Shown here one piece after another: positions 45,354-57,600 of a stretch of DNA of 64,000 nucleotides. Source of the stretch: Paraspadella gotoi (taxonomy: Eukaryota; Chaetognatha); contig CM119264.1 in the NCBI GenBank assembly GCA_051294375.1, positions 21,857,582 through 21,921,581 on the forward strand, written 5' to 3'. Made by a program: the position numbers and the translations under genes. How positions within the stretch are numbered: position 1 is the first letter of the stretch; each line of letters opens with the position of its first letter. A model generated the notes under the pieces. The model worked only from the letters and a program-made list of their open reading frames with translations, made no database searches and was not told the DNA's origin.

Positions 45354-47409
45354 ATGGGAAAGAATAACATCCTACTCAATTCCGCAACAACAACGAAAAC
45401 TTGGAAAAAACTATCGAGCGGCTCGTTCGAACAAAGGGTCAGCTTGATGGCGGACAAAAACTACAGCGCCGTAAGAGGGGAAGCTGGGAAAGCAACGAAA
45501 CAAGAGAACAAGTCCGAAGTCAAAACCGAGAAAGACAGGGTGAGTCTGAGCTGATTAGCACGAGTTGAGGTCAAAAAGCCAGATAAATTAAAACGAGAAA
45601 TTAAATTTTAGGAACAATGTTTACGATGTAGGTGATGTAGAAGAGAAAATCGGAGTGTTTGAAAAAAAATTTTCAGTCTCCCTGCATTCAGAAATTTTTG
45701 ATACGGCCGAATGAGCTGCAATTGATAATGGATAAGGCTCTAAATGCGATGAAAACAGTTATCACCCTTGCCAACAATGGAGCGTATCGTGGGCTTTTAA
45801 CAAGGCTAGGGGGGGGGGTTGCTAAGCACCCAAGGCGGTTTACGATCGTCCTCACGCTTCTCGTAGGGTCGGTAACGATTGAACGATTGAACGATTGAAC
45901 CTGGCTTACAAGAGCTTTTCTTAATGAGCTACCGTGTCTCTAGTAGGGGTGAATTTTGCCATGCCCTCCACCGATTTACGGGCGTGTCAGCCTTTACTTA
46001 ACTAAAGGATCCTAGAGAATGGGTCTCGAACGAGCGAACTGCTTGTACAATATTTTTCATTGCCATTTACTACATTGTAATTCTTTATCGAATCAAATGT
46101 TCGGATTTTCCAACATTCCGTCCGCCATTACGGAGAAGGAGAAAATCCTCCAACGTAAATACAAAATCTACGGGCTCAACCGCGACTCTACCGCGCCGTC
46201 TTCGGGGTCGACGACGACGACGACGACGACGACGCCGACGTGCAGAGCGACGACGTCGTCTTCTTACGAAATCCACGAGAAGAGATCCGGAGAAAAGATC
46301 GTCGCTTTCGACGACGATGAGAAGGCGTCTTACGCTCGACTGGAGTCGACGAGAAAGAGAAATAAAGGTGGGATCGGAGAGGAAAGAAAGCAAAGGTTTT
46401 ATTTTATAGAGAATTAAAAACAGGAAAATCCTGAGATGGAAACAAAAAGGCATCTTATGCGGTAAAGGTTTTATCAGAGACGGAAAAAAGGTAAGATTTT
46501 TATTAATACTGAAAAGAAATTGGAAGATCTTTACTTGAGATAAAGATCGGAAGGTAAGGTAAGCGTTATTCCATCCGAAAAGAAAGAGGGATAAAGGTAA
46601 GTGAGATTAAACGTTATTATTACATCTACTATCTACATCTACAATTTTCCTTTCGCCCTTGGACAATCCAAGGAAAGTTTGGGTGCTAATTGGTAATAAA
46701 TTAAGCGTCTTCGTGCTTGGACCTTAGGACTTTTCACAGCGTTGCTGGTAAGTTCAGGTGAGGAAAAGTTAAAAAAGCAATCAACGAGGATTAGATATAA
46801 AAGAGATACTTAATACATATATCAAGAGAACGAAGAAAAAAAAACAGAATGAAAAAAAAGAAAAAAAAAATAGCTACCATAACTTTTTGAGCGACCAAGA
46901 AATTGAGTCGGTTGCAACAGACTGCTCGGCAGAGTTGAGGTAAAATCCGTCATCTTTTCATTTTCCCTTAATCGGGTTAAAAGGGAAAAAAAATTTCAGG
47001 GTGATAACTGAAGATTGGGTTAGGTCCAAAAAAAAAAAAAAAATTAACGGATAAAAAAATTAAAGCGGCTTTTTTAAAGAAGAAAAAGGAACGTAAGGAA
47101 AAAAAGAAAACAAAAAAAAAAGAAAGATGATGGAGAAAAAGAATGAAAGAAAAAGAACTCGATCAGCAAGCAAGCTACATTTTTTTTAACGCAATGCTTG
47201 CAAAATTTCCAGGCAGCTTGCTCTCTCGTCTGAAAAAGCTGGTCCTCCAAGAAAAGGAGGAGAATCTAGACGATGAGGAAGATTCTTACGTCGGCCAATG
47301 GGAGGATGAAGAGGATGAGGAGGACGTGATTGAGTCGCCAAGAGTGACTTCAAAACTACCGATGGGTGATACAAATTATGAACTCAATATTGACATAATG
47401 ACTATCTGA
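45354..47409 (+). CDS. Unresolved multi-exon gene, copy A
   Basis: Not recognised. Candidate exon 1, 45354-45539, starts MGKNNILLNS and ends KTEKDR|GTGAGT. Candidate exon 2 starts at 45677 after TTTTCAG in the same phase (SPCIQKFLIRPNELQLIMDK) and runs into a hydrophobic stretch, KHPRRFTIVLTLLVG, that could be a membrane helix; its 3' end is unclear because the two copies differ there. A middle open region at 46099-46364 (MFGFSNIPSAITEKEKILQR) includes a poly-Thr run. A possible last exon, 47213-47409, begins after TTTCCAG, reads SLLSRLKKL and an acidic EDEEDEED tail, and ends LNIDIMTI. GC content and CpG are higher than in the flanks. Joining all four pieces is my inference. Copy B has the same pieces with many frameshifts. 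Confidence 0.35.
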
Positions 47410-48350
47410 TAAGAAACCGGCGGAAGAAAGTATCTTAACTTAAATATAACTGTGAATTTAGTACTGTGAATTAGCACACGATGTCGGACACATCGGGATT
47501 TCATATCATATGGTTAAAATAAAAAAGTATTACGTCAAATTCAGGCTTGGATTTCGGCAAAGACGAGTTGACGAGACCTCAGTGACGTCATAGCACTTGG
47601 TATTCGCACTCAAACGGTTGTGGCGATGCGCGCTCATTGGCACGCGGCGTGCGATTATCACCCGGAAACTATTTTCCTACTTAGTGTGTACATTCTGTGA
47701 CGACTTTTTTTTTTATTATGTTATCTTGTAAGCTATGAAAGATATTTAAGGTAATTAGCGCTCATTGTTAAGCTCGTTCATCATCGAGCGAAATATAGTT
47801 TGAACCTCCTTTCATGATTTGCTAGTTTTCTTGGGGGAGATATAGAAACGTTTCTATTTTAAACTGTCAAAAAATAGATGTCATAAATGAAACGAATAAA
47901 ATAGCTAAGAAAATACGTACAACCTCTCATTACAACCAGGCATCGAAATATGCTTCTTTTGGGAATGCAAAGTTGCAAAAAGTCGGTTCGCTTCAGATTT
48001 TAGTACAATGCAAAATGGTCTCGTGCCGTAAGGATACAATGTCAAGAGTGATGCGGGTTTGTTTCCATTTGCGTTTCGGGTCCTTGATCCTAGAATCGAT
48101 TGAACCGTTTTCCGTCTTTATGTTTTACGCTCGAAAAAGTTAGGAAAGCAAATTTGTCTCTCTCTCTCTGTGTGTCTCTCTCACTCACTCACCTTTATTT
48201 TAACTGATTTTTTTTCTCCTCTTCATCCTCCACATTCTCCTCTCCTCTTCCTCCTTCTCCTCCTCCTCTTCGTCCCTTATTATTGATCGGCGCATCTTCG
48301 CTTTTTTCCCCCCGATTTGGACCGCGGATGGCGCTCGTGATGCTCGTCGT

Positions 48351-48446
48351 CACGTGATTCGTGACGCGGCTCTGGAAGTGATCACGTGGCGGAGATCACG
48401 TGACGGGAGGATTTCATTTCTTCGAATCGATTCGCGGGTATAAATA
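48351..48446 (+). promoter_or_regulatory. TATA promoter with three CACGTG boxes
   Basis: CACGTG occurs at 48351, 48383 and 48397, in contexts GTCACGTGAT, ATCACGTGGC and ATCACGTGAC, two of them one base from the CLEAR element GTCACGTGAC. TATAAATA lies at 48439-48446, so a start near 48470-48475 is expected, followed by a leader to the ATG at 48655. The block is conserved in copy B (boxes at 58235, 58268 and 58282; TATA at 58324). Confidence 0.7.
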
Positions 48447-48654
48447 ATCAGCTATCGGAAGTGGACGACAGAATTCGTCCGAGTGACGACGCGACGTTCA
48501 AAATTTTATTACCTTTTTTTTCTCGGACCGAAAAGTGAATTCCTTTTTCTTTTATTTTATTTACAATAATTTTAATCAACTAAAAGACTGAAACTAAAAA
48601 AAAACGAAAAAAAAACGACGCGTCCGTTTTCTTTATTGAATTTTCCACTGAAAA

Positions 48655-50492
48655 ATGAAAAATTCGGAGGTAAGGTGCTGTTACGAAACATTCCGGGAAC
48701 TGCCTCAAGTCGAGTAAATTTCCTCACTCAAGTTATTAATACATATACATTACATACATATATAGTATAGTAGTATATGTAGTGTAGTAATATTCTCAAA
48801 AACCCTACACCTTCATTTCCTACTAGACCACACCGATATCGATACACTTAAAAAGATTTGCGTCTTCCTTTTTTCATTTCTGAAGAAAGTGAAAGTAGAT
48901 ATTTTCTCCTTGTACTCTTTCAAGTCGATATTTTGATGCATTACCACATCTAACGTGATAAAAACTTAGGAAATCATTTACATAGTATTCTATGTGCAAA
49001 GGTGAAGTGTAAAAGGCAACCACAGGATTTCTTTTTTGTTTTCTCATTTATTTTTTCATTATTTTGGGTTTTCTGTTGATGTTCGTATTGCTTTGCTTTC
49101 TTGGATATATTTTTTTTGTCTCGCCTTGCATAAGATTCCAAATTAATTGTACATAAAGAGAGGTAGGCTTTGCAGAATTTTCCTTTTTACATATAAAGTT
49201 ATTTCACATGGGGTTCCTCTTGCGCGTTTTCTAGAGCTGAAACTATCTTGTCCGGGAGAAAGCGAATTTCTTGAATGAACAGAATGTAATGCAATTATTT
49301 TTAAATCCACAAGTTTTGCGTTTAACATTCTGGTTGTTATACAATGTTTTTCAAAGAGTGTTATTGAACTTAAAATTTAGGAAATCTCATCTTATTTCAA
49401 CATAATTCGATGAATTTACTTCCAATTATGTACAGAAAAATATATATTAGTACTATCGTTGCATCACTATCGTTAGCATAAAATAATAATGATATCGAAA
49501 ATAAGTATTTCATATATAATATGTATAATTGTATATTGTAGATAAGTTATAAGATGAAATAGGTTAAAAACATTGTTCTATGGTAAATACAAAATAATAT
49601 TGACTCCAGGGATAATAAAATTTAAAGTTGATCTTTGATAAAATCATGTTTGATGAAATTTTCTTCTTAAGTTAAGGGCATTTTTAAATTATGGACGAAT
49701 TCAAACTTTCATCGGTTCCGTTAGTATTACCAAAAAATATTAGGGGACTAAAATGAGAAAGTTAATGATTCAACTCCGAGATGAGAAATATAAAAGCTCC
49801 AAAATGAACAAGTTATTTTTTTCTGTCTTTTTCTGTCTTTTTCTTTCCTTTTCTCTTTTTTTTTCTTTCCTAAATTTTTTCCCCTTTTTTTCACTCCCGC
49901 GTCAAGGGCCAATCATGCTTCCATGATTGAGAAAGCTTGCGTTCCACGCGTTCCGATTGGACGGTCCCTCACCACGCCGTCAAGAAGCGACCGCGAAGAC
50001 GTTTCCTTGGCAACCATGACGTCACAACAAATGAGTGCAAAGCAGAATTTGATTTTTCTCTCGATCACCGGGTTGCCTGCCGTCGAGAAAAAGAGATGGA
50101 AAAACCCACCGAAGCGAACCCCGGTTTTCTTTTTAAAAGCGGAATGTCACATTTTGCACCCCAATTGCGTGCGTGCGTGATGACGCACAAATCGTTTGGC
50201 ACTTTTGAATTCTGTTGGTGCGCTCATTTTTCATTGCTTCGAGTTTCGCAAACGTGAAAAAAAAAATGGAAAAAAGAAAAGAAAAAAAAGGGGGTTTCAT
50301 CTGGGGACCTGTGTGACCGGGTCTGCATTGAAGAACCTCGAGAAAAACGATGCCATCTGGTATTCTGAATCTCTCGATCTGCCAACCATTCCTGCCATCT
50401 GGGGATTCAAGGACCAAGAGCTCTGTATTGTAAAGTTCCCTTCCTTTTTTACTAGTTATGGTAACGATTACGTCAGATTTCAACGTCGACAG
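48655..50492 (+). CDS. Partial unknown gene downstream of the CACGTG promoter
   Basis: Not recognised. A first coding exon at 48655-48669 (MKNSE|GTAAGG) lies about 180 bp downstream of the predicted start site. The next phase-compatible exon is 50334-50492, 53 codons between TTGAAG and CAG|GTAAGT, starting NLEKNDAIWYSESLDLPTIP and ending SYGNDYVRFQRRQ. Both are intact in copy B (58544-58558 and 60222-60380). Joining the two is inference. A second regulatory cluster at 49909-50024 could instead drive the 50.3-kb exon on its own. Further exons to the right were not identified; the open frame in the 247-bp repeat at 51254 is not in matching phase. Confidence 0.35.
49909..50024 (+). promoter_or_regulatory. 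CCAAT boxes, RFX-type X-box and CRE cluster
   Basis: CCAAT at 49909, ATTGG at 49956, GTTTCCTTGGCAAC at 50001-50014 (one mismatch to the RFX X-box) and a perfect CRE, TGACGTCA, at 50017-50024, two bases after the X-box. The same order occurs in copy B near 59800-59920. This X/X2-like spacing is known from RFX-CREB co-bound promoters. Confidence 0.55.
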
Positions 50493-51253
50493 GTAAGTTG
50501 GATTCCTTATTGTGCAATTTGCTGCTTTAATACCAGACGCCTTTTCTTAAAATTCTTACTTAAAAAACTCTAAACGTTTTATTCTTATTAAAGTCATTAT
50601 TGTGCTTGTTAACCTGCTGACAAATTTATTAAAGTTTTCAAATTTATGACGCAGAAATCTTCAAAAAAATGGTGGAAACTACGTAAAATGCAACATATAT
50701 TAAAAAAATATCCATTCACTACTTGAAAATCCAGTTTGTTTAAGTAAATACGTTAATGCATATAATTATAAAGCATTCTTAAAAAATGTCAAAATATCAA
50801 TATTAGTTTCAGATTATTTTAGAAAATTTATCTAAAAAATAACTTAAGTCTTAAAATGTTTTAGATATGTCATTTCTAACATTTTAGTCTAAAATTTATT
50901 TTGACTTATTTCTATTCTAATAGTACAATTTTATTAAGTTTAATCTGTATTTAATTTTAATTATTTATGTAATTATGTATTTATCATTTTACTTATTTAT
51001 TCATTTTTTATCCAATATGATCGAACAACATTGATATTCATGTAATATTTGACTAAGATGACGCAGGGCGAAGCAGGACGTTTCATTCCTGTTTCTAATT
51101 TGTTAGAAACAAACTAAGGTATAGAACTTTAAAAATATTTTCTAATTATCATCACTTAAATTAAATTGGTAATTGCTCATTAGAGGTCAGCTTAACTAGA
51201 ATATGCTAAATATCTTTTAAAATTATTAAACAAACCTTTAATTTGAATAATAA

Positions 51254-51500
51254 TTTTCATACAATTGAAACATTCTTTGAAATATTTTCCACTTCATTGA
51301 TAGGGAAGCCAGGTACTCTGGGAGTGAATAAACGAGACTGTGAGAGAGTCTTGATTGAAAGCTTGCAGGGACCTGCTATGTTATTATCTTGTAAGAGTGA
51401 TGGAGGCCTTAAACCACCAAAGCCCGTCCAAAGTCAGGGGCAAGATAGCTTATTTATTAAATGAATGGATAATTTTTATATTGGTTGTACCAATTTCATA
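51254..51500 (+). repeat. 247-bp dispersed repeat, copy with open frame
   Basis: About 98% identical to 18021-18267. It contains an open frame after an acceptor-like TTGATAG, reading KPGTLGVNKRDCERVLIESL and continuing about 35 codons to a TGA after LFIK. Copy B carries it at about 61144-61382 with single-base deletions that break the frame. Confidence 0.8.
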
Positions 51501-51646
51501 AACAATAATCTGAAGTTAATACTAAATATTATTGCAAATTAGATTAATTTGACTTGCTGTTCAGTCTAATTTGGTAAGGATGACAATTTGACAATCATTT
51601 TACGAATAAATTGAACAGATATTATTGTTTCGACACTGGTTGGATT

Positions 51647-52236
51647 TACACTCATGTGCAAAAAACGCGCCACTTTATAACTTTCAATTACAGATACTCC
51701 ATAAAATTATTTTTAAAAATTATATAAAATAATAAAATTTTAAAAAAAATAATCAATGAATATATCAGTTTTATCAAAATTGGTTAAGCGGTTTAAGAGA
51801 TATGATTTTTTAAACTTGAGTATTCCAAATCAAGAGGGAAAATTGAATATTATTCAAAAGTTTTAGAATCATTAACCTATCATTCATCTTATTTTTTAAT
51901 GATTTTAAAATTATTATTTAAGGATCTGGGTCAATACAATTATCCAGCTATCCTTCCGGATATCCCTTGTAATTTTTAAAAATGTTTTAATGTATTACAA
52001 AGAATATAAAATAAAAATAATTAATCTTAAATAAATCAAATTCCTTGATCTTTAGTTTTTTTTAAAAAAAATCACTACTTTTAAATGGATAGCCCAATTT
52101 TAATAAAATTTAAGCCAAACTCTTTACATTTTAATAAATTTCAATTATTTTTAAAATTAAAAAAAAAATTAAATATATAGTATGATTTTTAAAGACTGAT
52201 ATAAAGTGGTGCGTTTTTTTTTTGCACATGACTGTA
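51647..52236. mobile_element. Tc1/mariner-like MITE
   Basis: About 590 bp. The left end reads TACACTCATGTGCA and then ACGCGCCACTTTAT; the right end read inverted is TACAGTCATGTGCA and then ACGCACCACTTTAT. The ends are bounded by TA, the Tc1/mariner target, and the CA-x-TCATGTGCA termini resemble that superfamily. No transposase frame. A related element sits in ALK intron 9 (27730-28920), and the copy-B equivalent is 61531-62124. Confidence 0.75.
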
Positions 52237-52241
52237 GAATA

Positions 52242-54538
52242 GACACATTTTTTTCCGCTGAAAATGGTCATAGAGTCTCCAAAAATGTGTCATTCTGTTC
52301 GTATTTAAACGTTCTTTTAGAAAAAAAACCTTTCAAAGAATTTTTTAAATACTTCCTCGCCTCTCCCAGGGGCGTCAAAGTGCCACGAGCGTCAAATTTA
52401 TCGATTTTTTGATAATTTTCTTTATTTTCTTGTTATAATAGCTAATTTTAAATAATTTTTCAATAATATGTTATGATTTATTAGGTTATTCCATAAAAAA
52501 ATCTTTATAAGATTTGTATTTGCATTGTATCAGTAATCTTTAAACCGAAAAATGCCAGAAGACCGGAAATGACTCACAAAAATCACGTTATTTTCATAAA
52601 AATTTCAATTTAGAATTTTTTCCGAAAAAAAAATATATGAAAGCTAGAAAATATTTTAAATTTTATAAGTCATTGCAAAAGATGAGAAAAAGATAGAATA
52701 CCCGGGACGAAAAATGCAGAATTAGTTCATATTTACTTCAATTTGTAAAATTTGGAGCGTATGACTGGAATCAAGTATGATTTGACCGGACTCACGCTTG
52801 AAATGAGGAAGAACAGGCTTGTCAAGGAAAAGATGTGATGAGAAAAACAGTGAGACTGGATTTAATTTTAAAAACATCCTTAAATTTTAAACATATTGTA
52901 AAATATTTTTTTTAAAGTTTTTTTAATATAAATATCAAGCTTTTATGATTACGGGAAGAAAACCTTGAAATACCATCATATGTCATAAAAGATCCAGAGA
53001 TTTAATCACTACAATCTAACGATGCTGACATTATACCGAACACTAAACATGGAAAAATGTCAAAGCTATTACAGTTACATTAAAGCAGCAAGAGTGAATA
53101 TGGTCAGCCATCAGCGCTGCTGATCGGGCATGTCTATCAACCAACAACATTTTTCTCCTTTTACGAGATATTGTTTGTCACAGTAAAAGTTGTCATGAAA
53201 ATGGTTTTTCTTTTGCTCTCACTTATTGCTGAGATCCGTAAAGAAGTTCATATGACAAAGTTAAATCTTACAAAAGTAAAATTTAAAAAAAAAATTTTAT
53301 TGATCGTAATAATATCTCATCTCCAGGAAACCTTTAACTTCTGAAAATTTTTCTTGAAATGACCTGTAGGACAAACTCTCTATGTAGTTCGTCGCTTTAA
53401 ATTTACTTTTGTAAAAGTGTTTAAAAATATAAACAATCAATATTTGTTTAAGCGCGTTTTGCATTTATATCCTGAATATGCTTTATTTCTTGTGCTGTTT
53501 TAGCTCTGAGCCCCCAGCAAAAAGTTTATGTCACCAATTTAATGTCATTTTTACATGTACATCATGGCGGATGCGCTCTCCCTCTGAAAAAATCAACGCA
53601 ATGCAATGAAAGACGCAATGGTGGCGGCTTCTTAAAATGGCAATATTTTGTTTTGAAATGGGGAAAACAGGCAATGCCTTGTATGTACGATGATAGTCAT
53701 CTGGAAGAATTTATAACGAATAGTCTTGCTTGTTTTTTCAGTTCCAATATTTGTTTTAACAATTTGGTAAAATGAAAATATAAATTAAACATAAAAATTC
53801 TTCCATGCTTACACGATTTGAGCCGTCGAGTGAATGGAAAGACAATTCAAATTTCCAAGCTTTCCGTCCTTTTAAACAGATTTTCTCTGCTCAATGAAGC
53901 CACTGACCGTTAGGGTCAAGTTTTGCAAGTGCCATGACCTTTGCCAATTCCCAATAATCTTGAGCAAACTTCAGGATTTTTGCAGGCAATGGATATGAAT
54001 CAACGCGACCATCCCAAAGTAAATAGTTTTAAACTTGAAAACGGTTATGACCATTTTGGTCACATGATCTCATCTATATCCCTCATATACTGATTTTTTT
54101 GCTAAAACTTTTGTTACGAATACAATTATTTTTTACTTTTTAAAACTTGGTCTTTGCCATTTTTCTTGTAGCAATTAAAATTATTTGAATCTGTGATCAT
54201 GCTAATAATTTAACTTCCAGTTTTATTATATTATTAAAAATTCTTAATAACGGTTTGAGGTTGTTTAAAATTACGATTAAATATTTTGGGTAAGCATTTA
54301 AGTATAACAAGGTAATACAAATTTTATCCTTATTTTTATAATTAATCTAAAAAAAAAAAATTGCTGAAAATCAATTATTTTTTTGACGCCCGTGGCACTT
54401 TAACGCCTCTGGGAAAGGCGAGATATTTAAAAAAAATGCAATTATAAATGCTTTCATTGTGTATAGCTTAAAATACGAAAAAGAATGAACACCGTTTTTC
54501 ATAACTCTATGACAATTTTCAGCGGAAAAAAATGTGTC
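52242..54538. mobile_element. 2.3-kb inverted-repeat element
   Basis: Outer arms of about 180 bp (52242-52420 and 54361-54538) are inverted copies with shared blocks GACACATTTTTTTCCGCTGA, GTCATAGAGT, CTCGCCT and GGCGT-AAAGTGCCACG. The arms have diverged by substitutions and short indels. Between them is AT-rich DNA with one 77-codon ORF (53542-53775, containing KWQYFVLKWGKQAMPCMYDD) of no recognised family. The element abuts the MITE at 52236. I cannot assign a superfamily. Confidence 0.6.
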
Positions 54539-54668
54539 ACAAATGTGTAGAACTAAATTTTAGATCAAAACTTCATAATCTGCTAATATTTTTTGGTACT
54601 TCTTTATCAAATTCCCTATACAGAAAAAAATGGTGCGCTCCGCGCAATTAAATATCACATCCCCTTAC

Positions 54669-54693
54669 NNNNNNNNNNNNNNNNNNNNNNNNN
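54669..54693. other. Assembly gap of 25 N
   Basis: Exactly 25 N, a conventional placeholder for a scaffold join of unknown size. The sequence right of it begins inside the duplicated segment. Confidence 0.99.
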
Positions 54694-57600
54694 TTTAGCT
54701 AAAATAAAAACAAAAAGCCGAAGCAAGAGATGAAAAAAAAGTAAAAGAATTTGCATTTCATCAAAAAAAAGCAATAGATTCTTAGAGATAGCAGAGAAAG
54801 AAAGAAAGAAAGAAAGAAAAGAGCAAAGAAAGAAAGAAGAAGAAAGAAGAAAGAAAGAAGAAAAAAGAAAAAAGAAGAAAAAAAAAAAAGAAAATAAAGA
54901 AAGAAAAAAAAAAAAAAAAATCAAAGAAAGACGAGAGAGGAGTCCCTGAGAGCCCTTGTTTTTGATCCTAAGATTCTTTATTTTTTAATAGCTTTTTGAG
55001 CTTTTCTTTCGTCCCGAACCATCTTGTTACAAATTCCCTCCCGCCTTTCATGAAATCCTGTTGATTTCGACTCGGCGACGGACAAATGGGCGCTTCGAAT
55101 GAGTTTCGAAAAATTCCGATCGAAAAAACTTCGTACAAAAACTAAAAACGATTGGGAAAGAGAATAACATCCTACTCAATTCCGCGACACAAGCAAAAAC
55201 CTTTGGGAAAAAAACTAATCGAGCGGCTCGTTTCGAACAAAGGTCAGCTTGATGGCTGGACAAAACTTTAACCCAGCGCCGTAAGAGGGGAAAGCTGGGA
55301 AAGGCAAACGAAACAAGGAAACAAAGTCCGAAAGTCAAAAACCGAGAAAGACACGGGTGAGTCTGAGGCTGATTAGCACGAGTTGAAGGCAAAAGGCGAT
55401 AAATTAAAACGCAGAAATTAAATTTAGGAACAATGTTTACGTGTAGTGAATGTAGAAGGGAGGGAAATATCGGAGTGTTTGGAAAAAAAATTTCAGTTTT
55501 CTCCCTGCATTCCAAGAAATTTTTAACGCCGAGGAGGCTGCATATTGATATGGAAAGGCTCAAATGCCGACAGGTGAAAACACAGGTTCACCCTTGCCAA
55601 ACAATGGAGCGTATCGTTGTCGGGGCTTTTAACAAAGGCTAGGGGGGGGCGGGTTGCTAAGCACCCACAAGCGGGTTTACGATCGTCCTCACGGCTTCTC
55701 GTAGGCGGGTAAGGGATAACGATTGAAACGGATTGAACCTGGCCTTCAAGAGCTTTTCTTATGGCTACCGTGTCTCTAGTAGGGGTGAATTTTGCAATGC
55801 CCCTACACCGATTTACTGCGGATCGTGTCAGCTTTACTTAACTTAAGGATCCGTAGAGAATGGGTCTCGAACGAGCCGAACTGCTTGTAAATATTTTCAT
55901 TGCCATTTACATACATTGTGTAATTCGTTATCGAATCAAATGTCCGTGATTTTCCAACATTCCGTCCGCCATACGAGAAGAGAAAAATCATCAACGTAAA
56001 TAACAAAATCTACGGGCTCAACGCGACTCTATCCGCGCCGGTCTTCGGGGTCGACGACGACCGACGACGGACGACGACGCCGGACGTGCAGAGCGCGACG
56101 TCGTCTTCTTACGAAATCCACGAGAAGAGATCGGAAGAAAAGATCGTCGGGCTTTCCGACGACGATGAGAAGGCGTCTTACGCTCGACTGGAGGTCGACG
56201 AGAATGAGAAATAAAGTGGGATCGGAGAGGAAAGGAAAGCAAAGGTTTTATTTGTATAGAAAATTAAAACAGGAAAATCCTGAGGCAGGAAGAACAAAAA
56301 AGGCATCTTATCGCGGTAAAGGTTTTATCAGGACGGAAAAAAGGTAAGATTTTTTATTAATACTTGAAAAAGAAATGTGAAGATCTTTACTTGAGATTAA
56401 AGTATCGGCCAAGGGTAAGTAAGGCGTTATTCCATCCGAAAAGAAAGAGGATTAAAGTAAGTGAGATTAAACGTCAATTATTTACATCTACTATCTACAT
56501 CTCAATTTTCCTTTCGCCTTGACAATCCAAGGAAATTTGGGTGTAATTGGTAATAAATTAAGCGTCTTCGTGCTTAGGACCTTAGGACTTTTCACAGCGG
56601 TTGCTTGGTAAGTTCAGGTGAGGAAAAGTTAAAAAAAGCAATCAACGAGGATTAGAATATAAAGAGATACTTAATACATTATTATTCAAGAGAACGAAGA
56701 AAAAAAAAAGAATGAAAAAAATGAAAAAAAAAAATAGCTACCATAACTTTTTGAGCGACCAAGAAATGAGTCGGTTTGCAACAGACCTGTCTCGGCAGAG
56801 TTTGAGTAAAATCCGTCATCTTTTCATTTCCCTTAATCGGGTTAAAAGGGAAAAAAAATTTCAGGGTGATAACTGAAGATTGGGTTAGGTCCAAAAAAAA
56901 AAAAAAAATTAACGGATAAAAAAATTAAAGCGGCTTTTTAAAGCAAGAAAAAGGAACGTAACAGGAAAAAAAGAAAACAAAAAAAAAGAAAAGATGATGG
57001 AGAAAAAGAATGAAAGAAAAAGAACTCGATCAGCAAGCAAGCTACATTTTTTTTTAACGCAAATGCTTGCAAAATTTTCCAGGCAGCTTGCTCTCTCGTC
57101 TGAAAAAGCTGCGCTCTCAAAAACAGAGAGAATCTGACGATGAGGAAGATTCTTACGTCGGCCAATGGGAGGATGAAGAGGATGAGAGGACGTGGATTGA
57201 GTCCGCCAAGAGTGACTTCAAAACTAACGAATGGGTGATACAAATTATGAACTCAATATTGACATAATGACTATCTGATAAGAAAACCGGCGGAAGAAAG
57301 TATCTTAACTTAAAATATAACTGTGAATTTAGTACTGTGAATAGCACACGATGCTCGCGACACATCGGGATTCATATCATATGGTTAAATAAAAAGTATT
57401 ACGTCAAATTCAGGCTTGGATTTTCGCAAGACGAGTTGACGGAGACCTCAAGTGACGTTCATAGCACTTGGTATTCGCACTCAAACGGTGTGGCGATGCC
57501 TCGCTCATTGGCCAGCGGCGTGCGATTATCACCCGGAAACTACTTTTCCTACTTAGTGTTGTACATTCTTGTGACGAACTTTTTTTTATTATGTTATCTT

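Larger units (their letters stand above)
44871..54111 (+). repeat. 9.3-kb direct duplication, copy A
   Basis: This segment is repeated at 54694-64000 in the same order and orientation, including introns, promoters and mobile elements. Copy A runs on to 54668, directly against the N gap, where copy B would continue past the window. The cleaner reading frames make this the better copy for annotation. Confidence 0.93.

Noticed and set aside
45677-45898. Resemblance of the KHPRRFTIVLTLLVG stretch to the first helix of patched/NPC1-type proteins
   Set aside because: The match is limited to a short hydrophobic segment, and the following exons show none of the expected sterol-sensing-domain sequence.
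50133-50483. 116-codon minus-strand frame over the 50.3-kb exon
   Set aside because: The plus strand has a clean donor (CAG|GTAAGT) and a phase-matched upstream exon. The minus frame lacks splice or start support and ends in a poly-Phe run from an A-rich tract.
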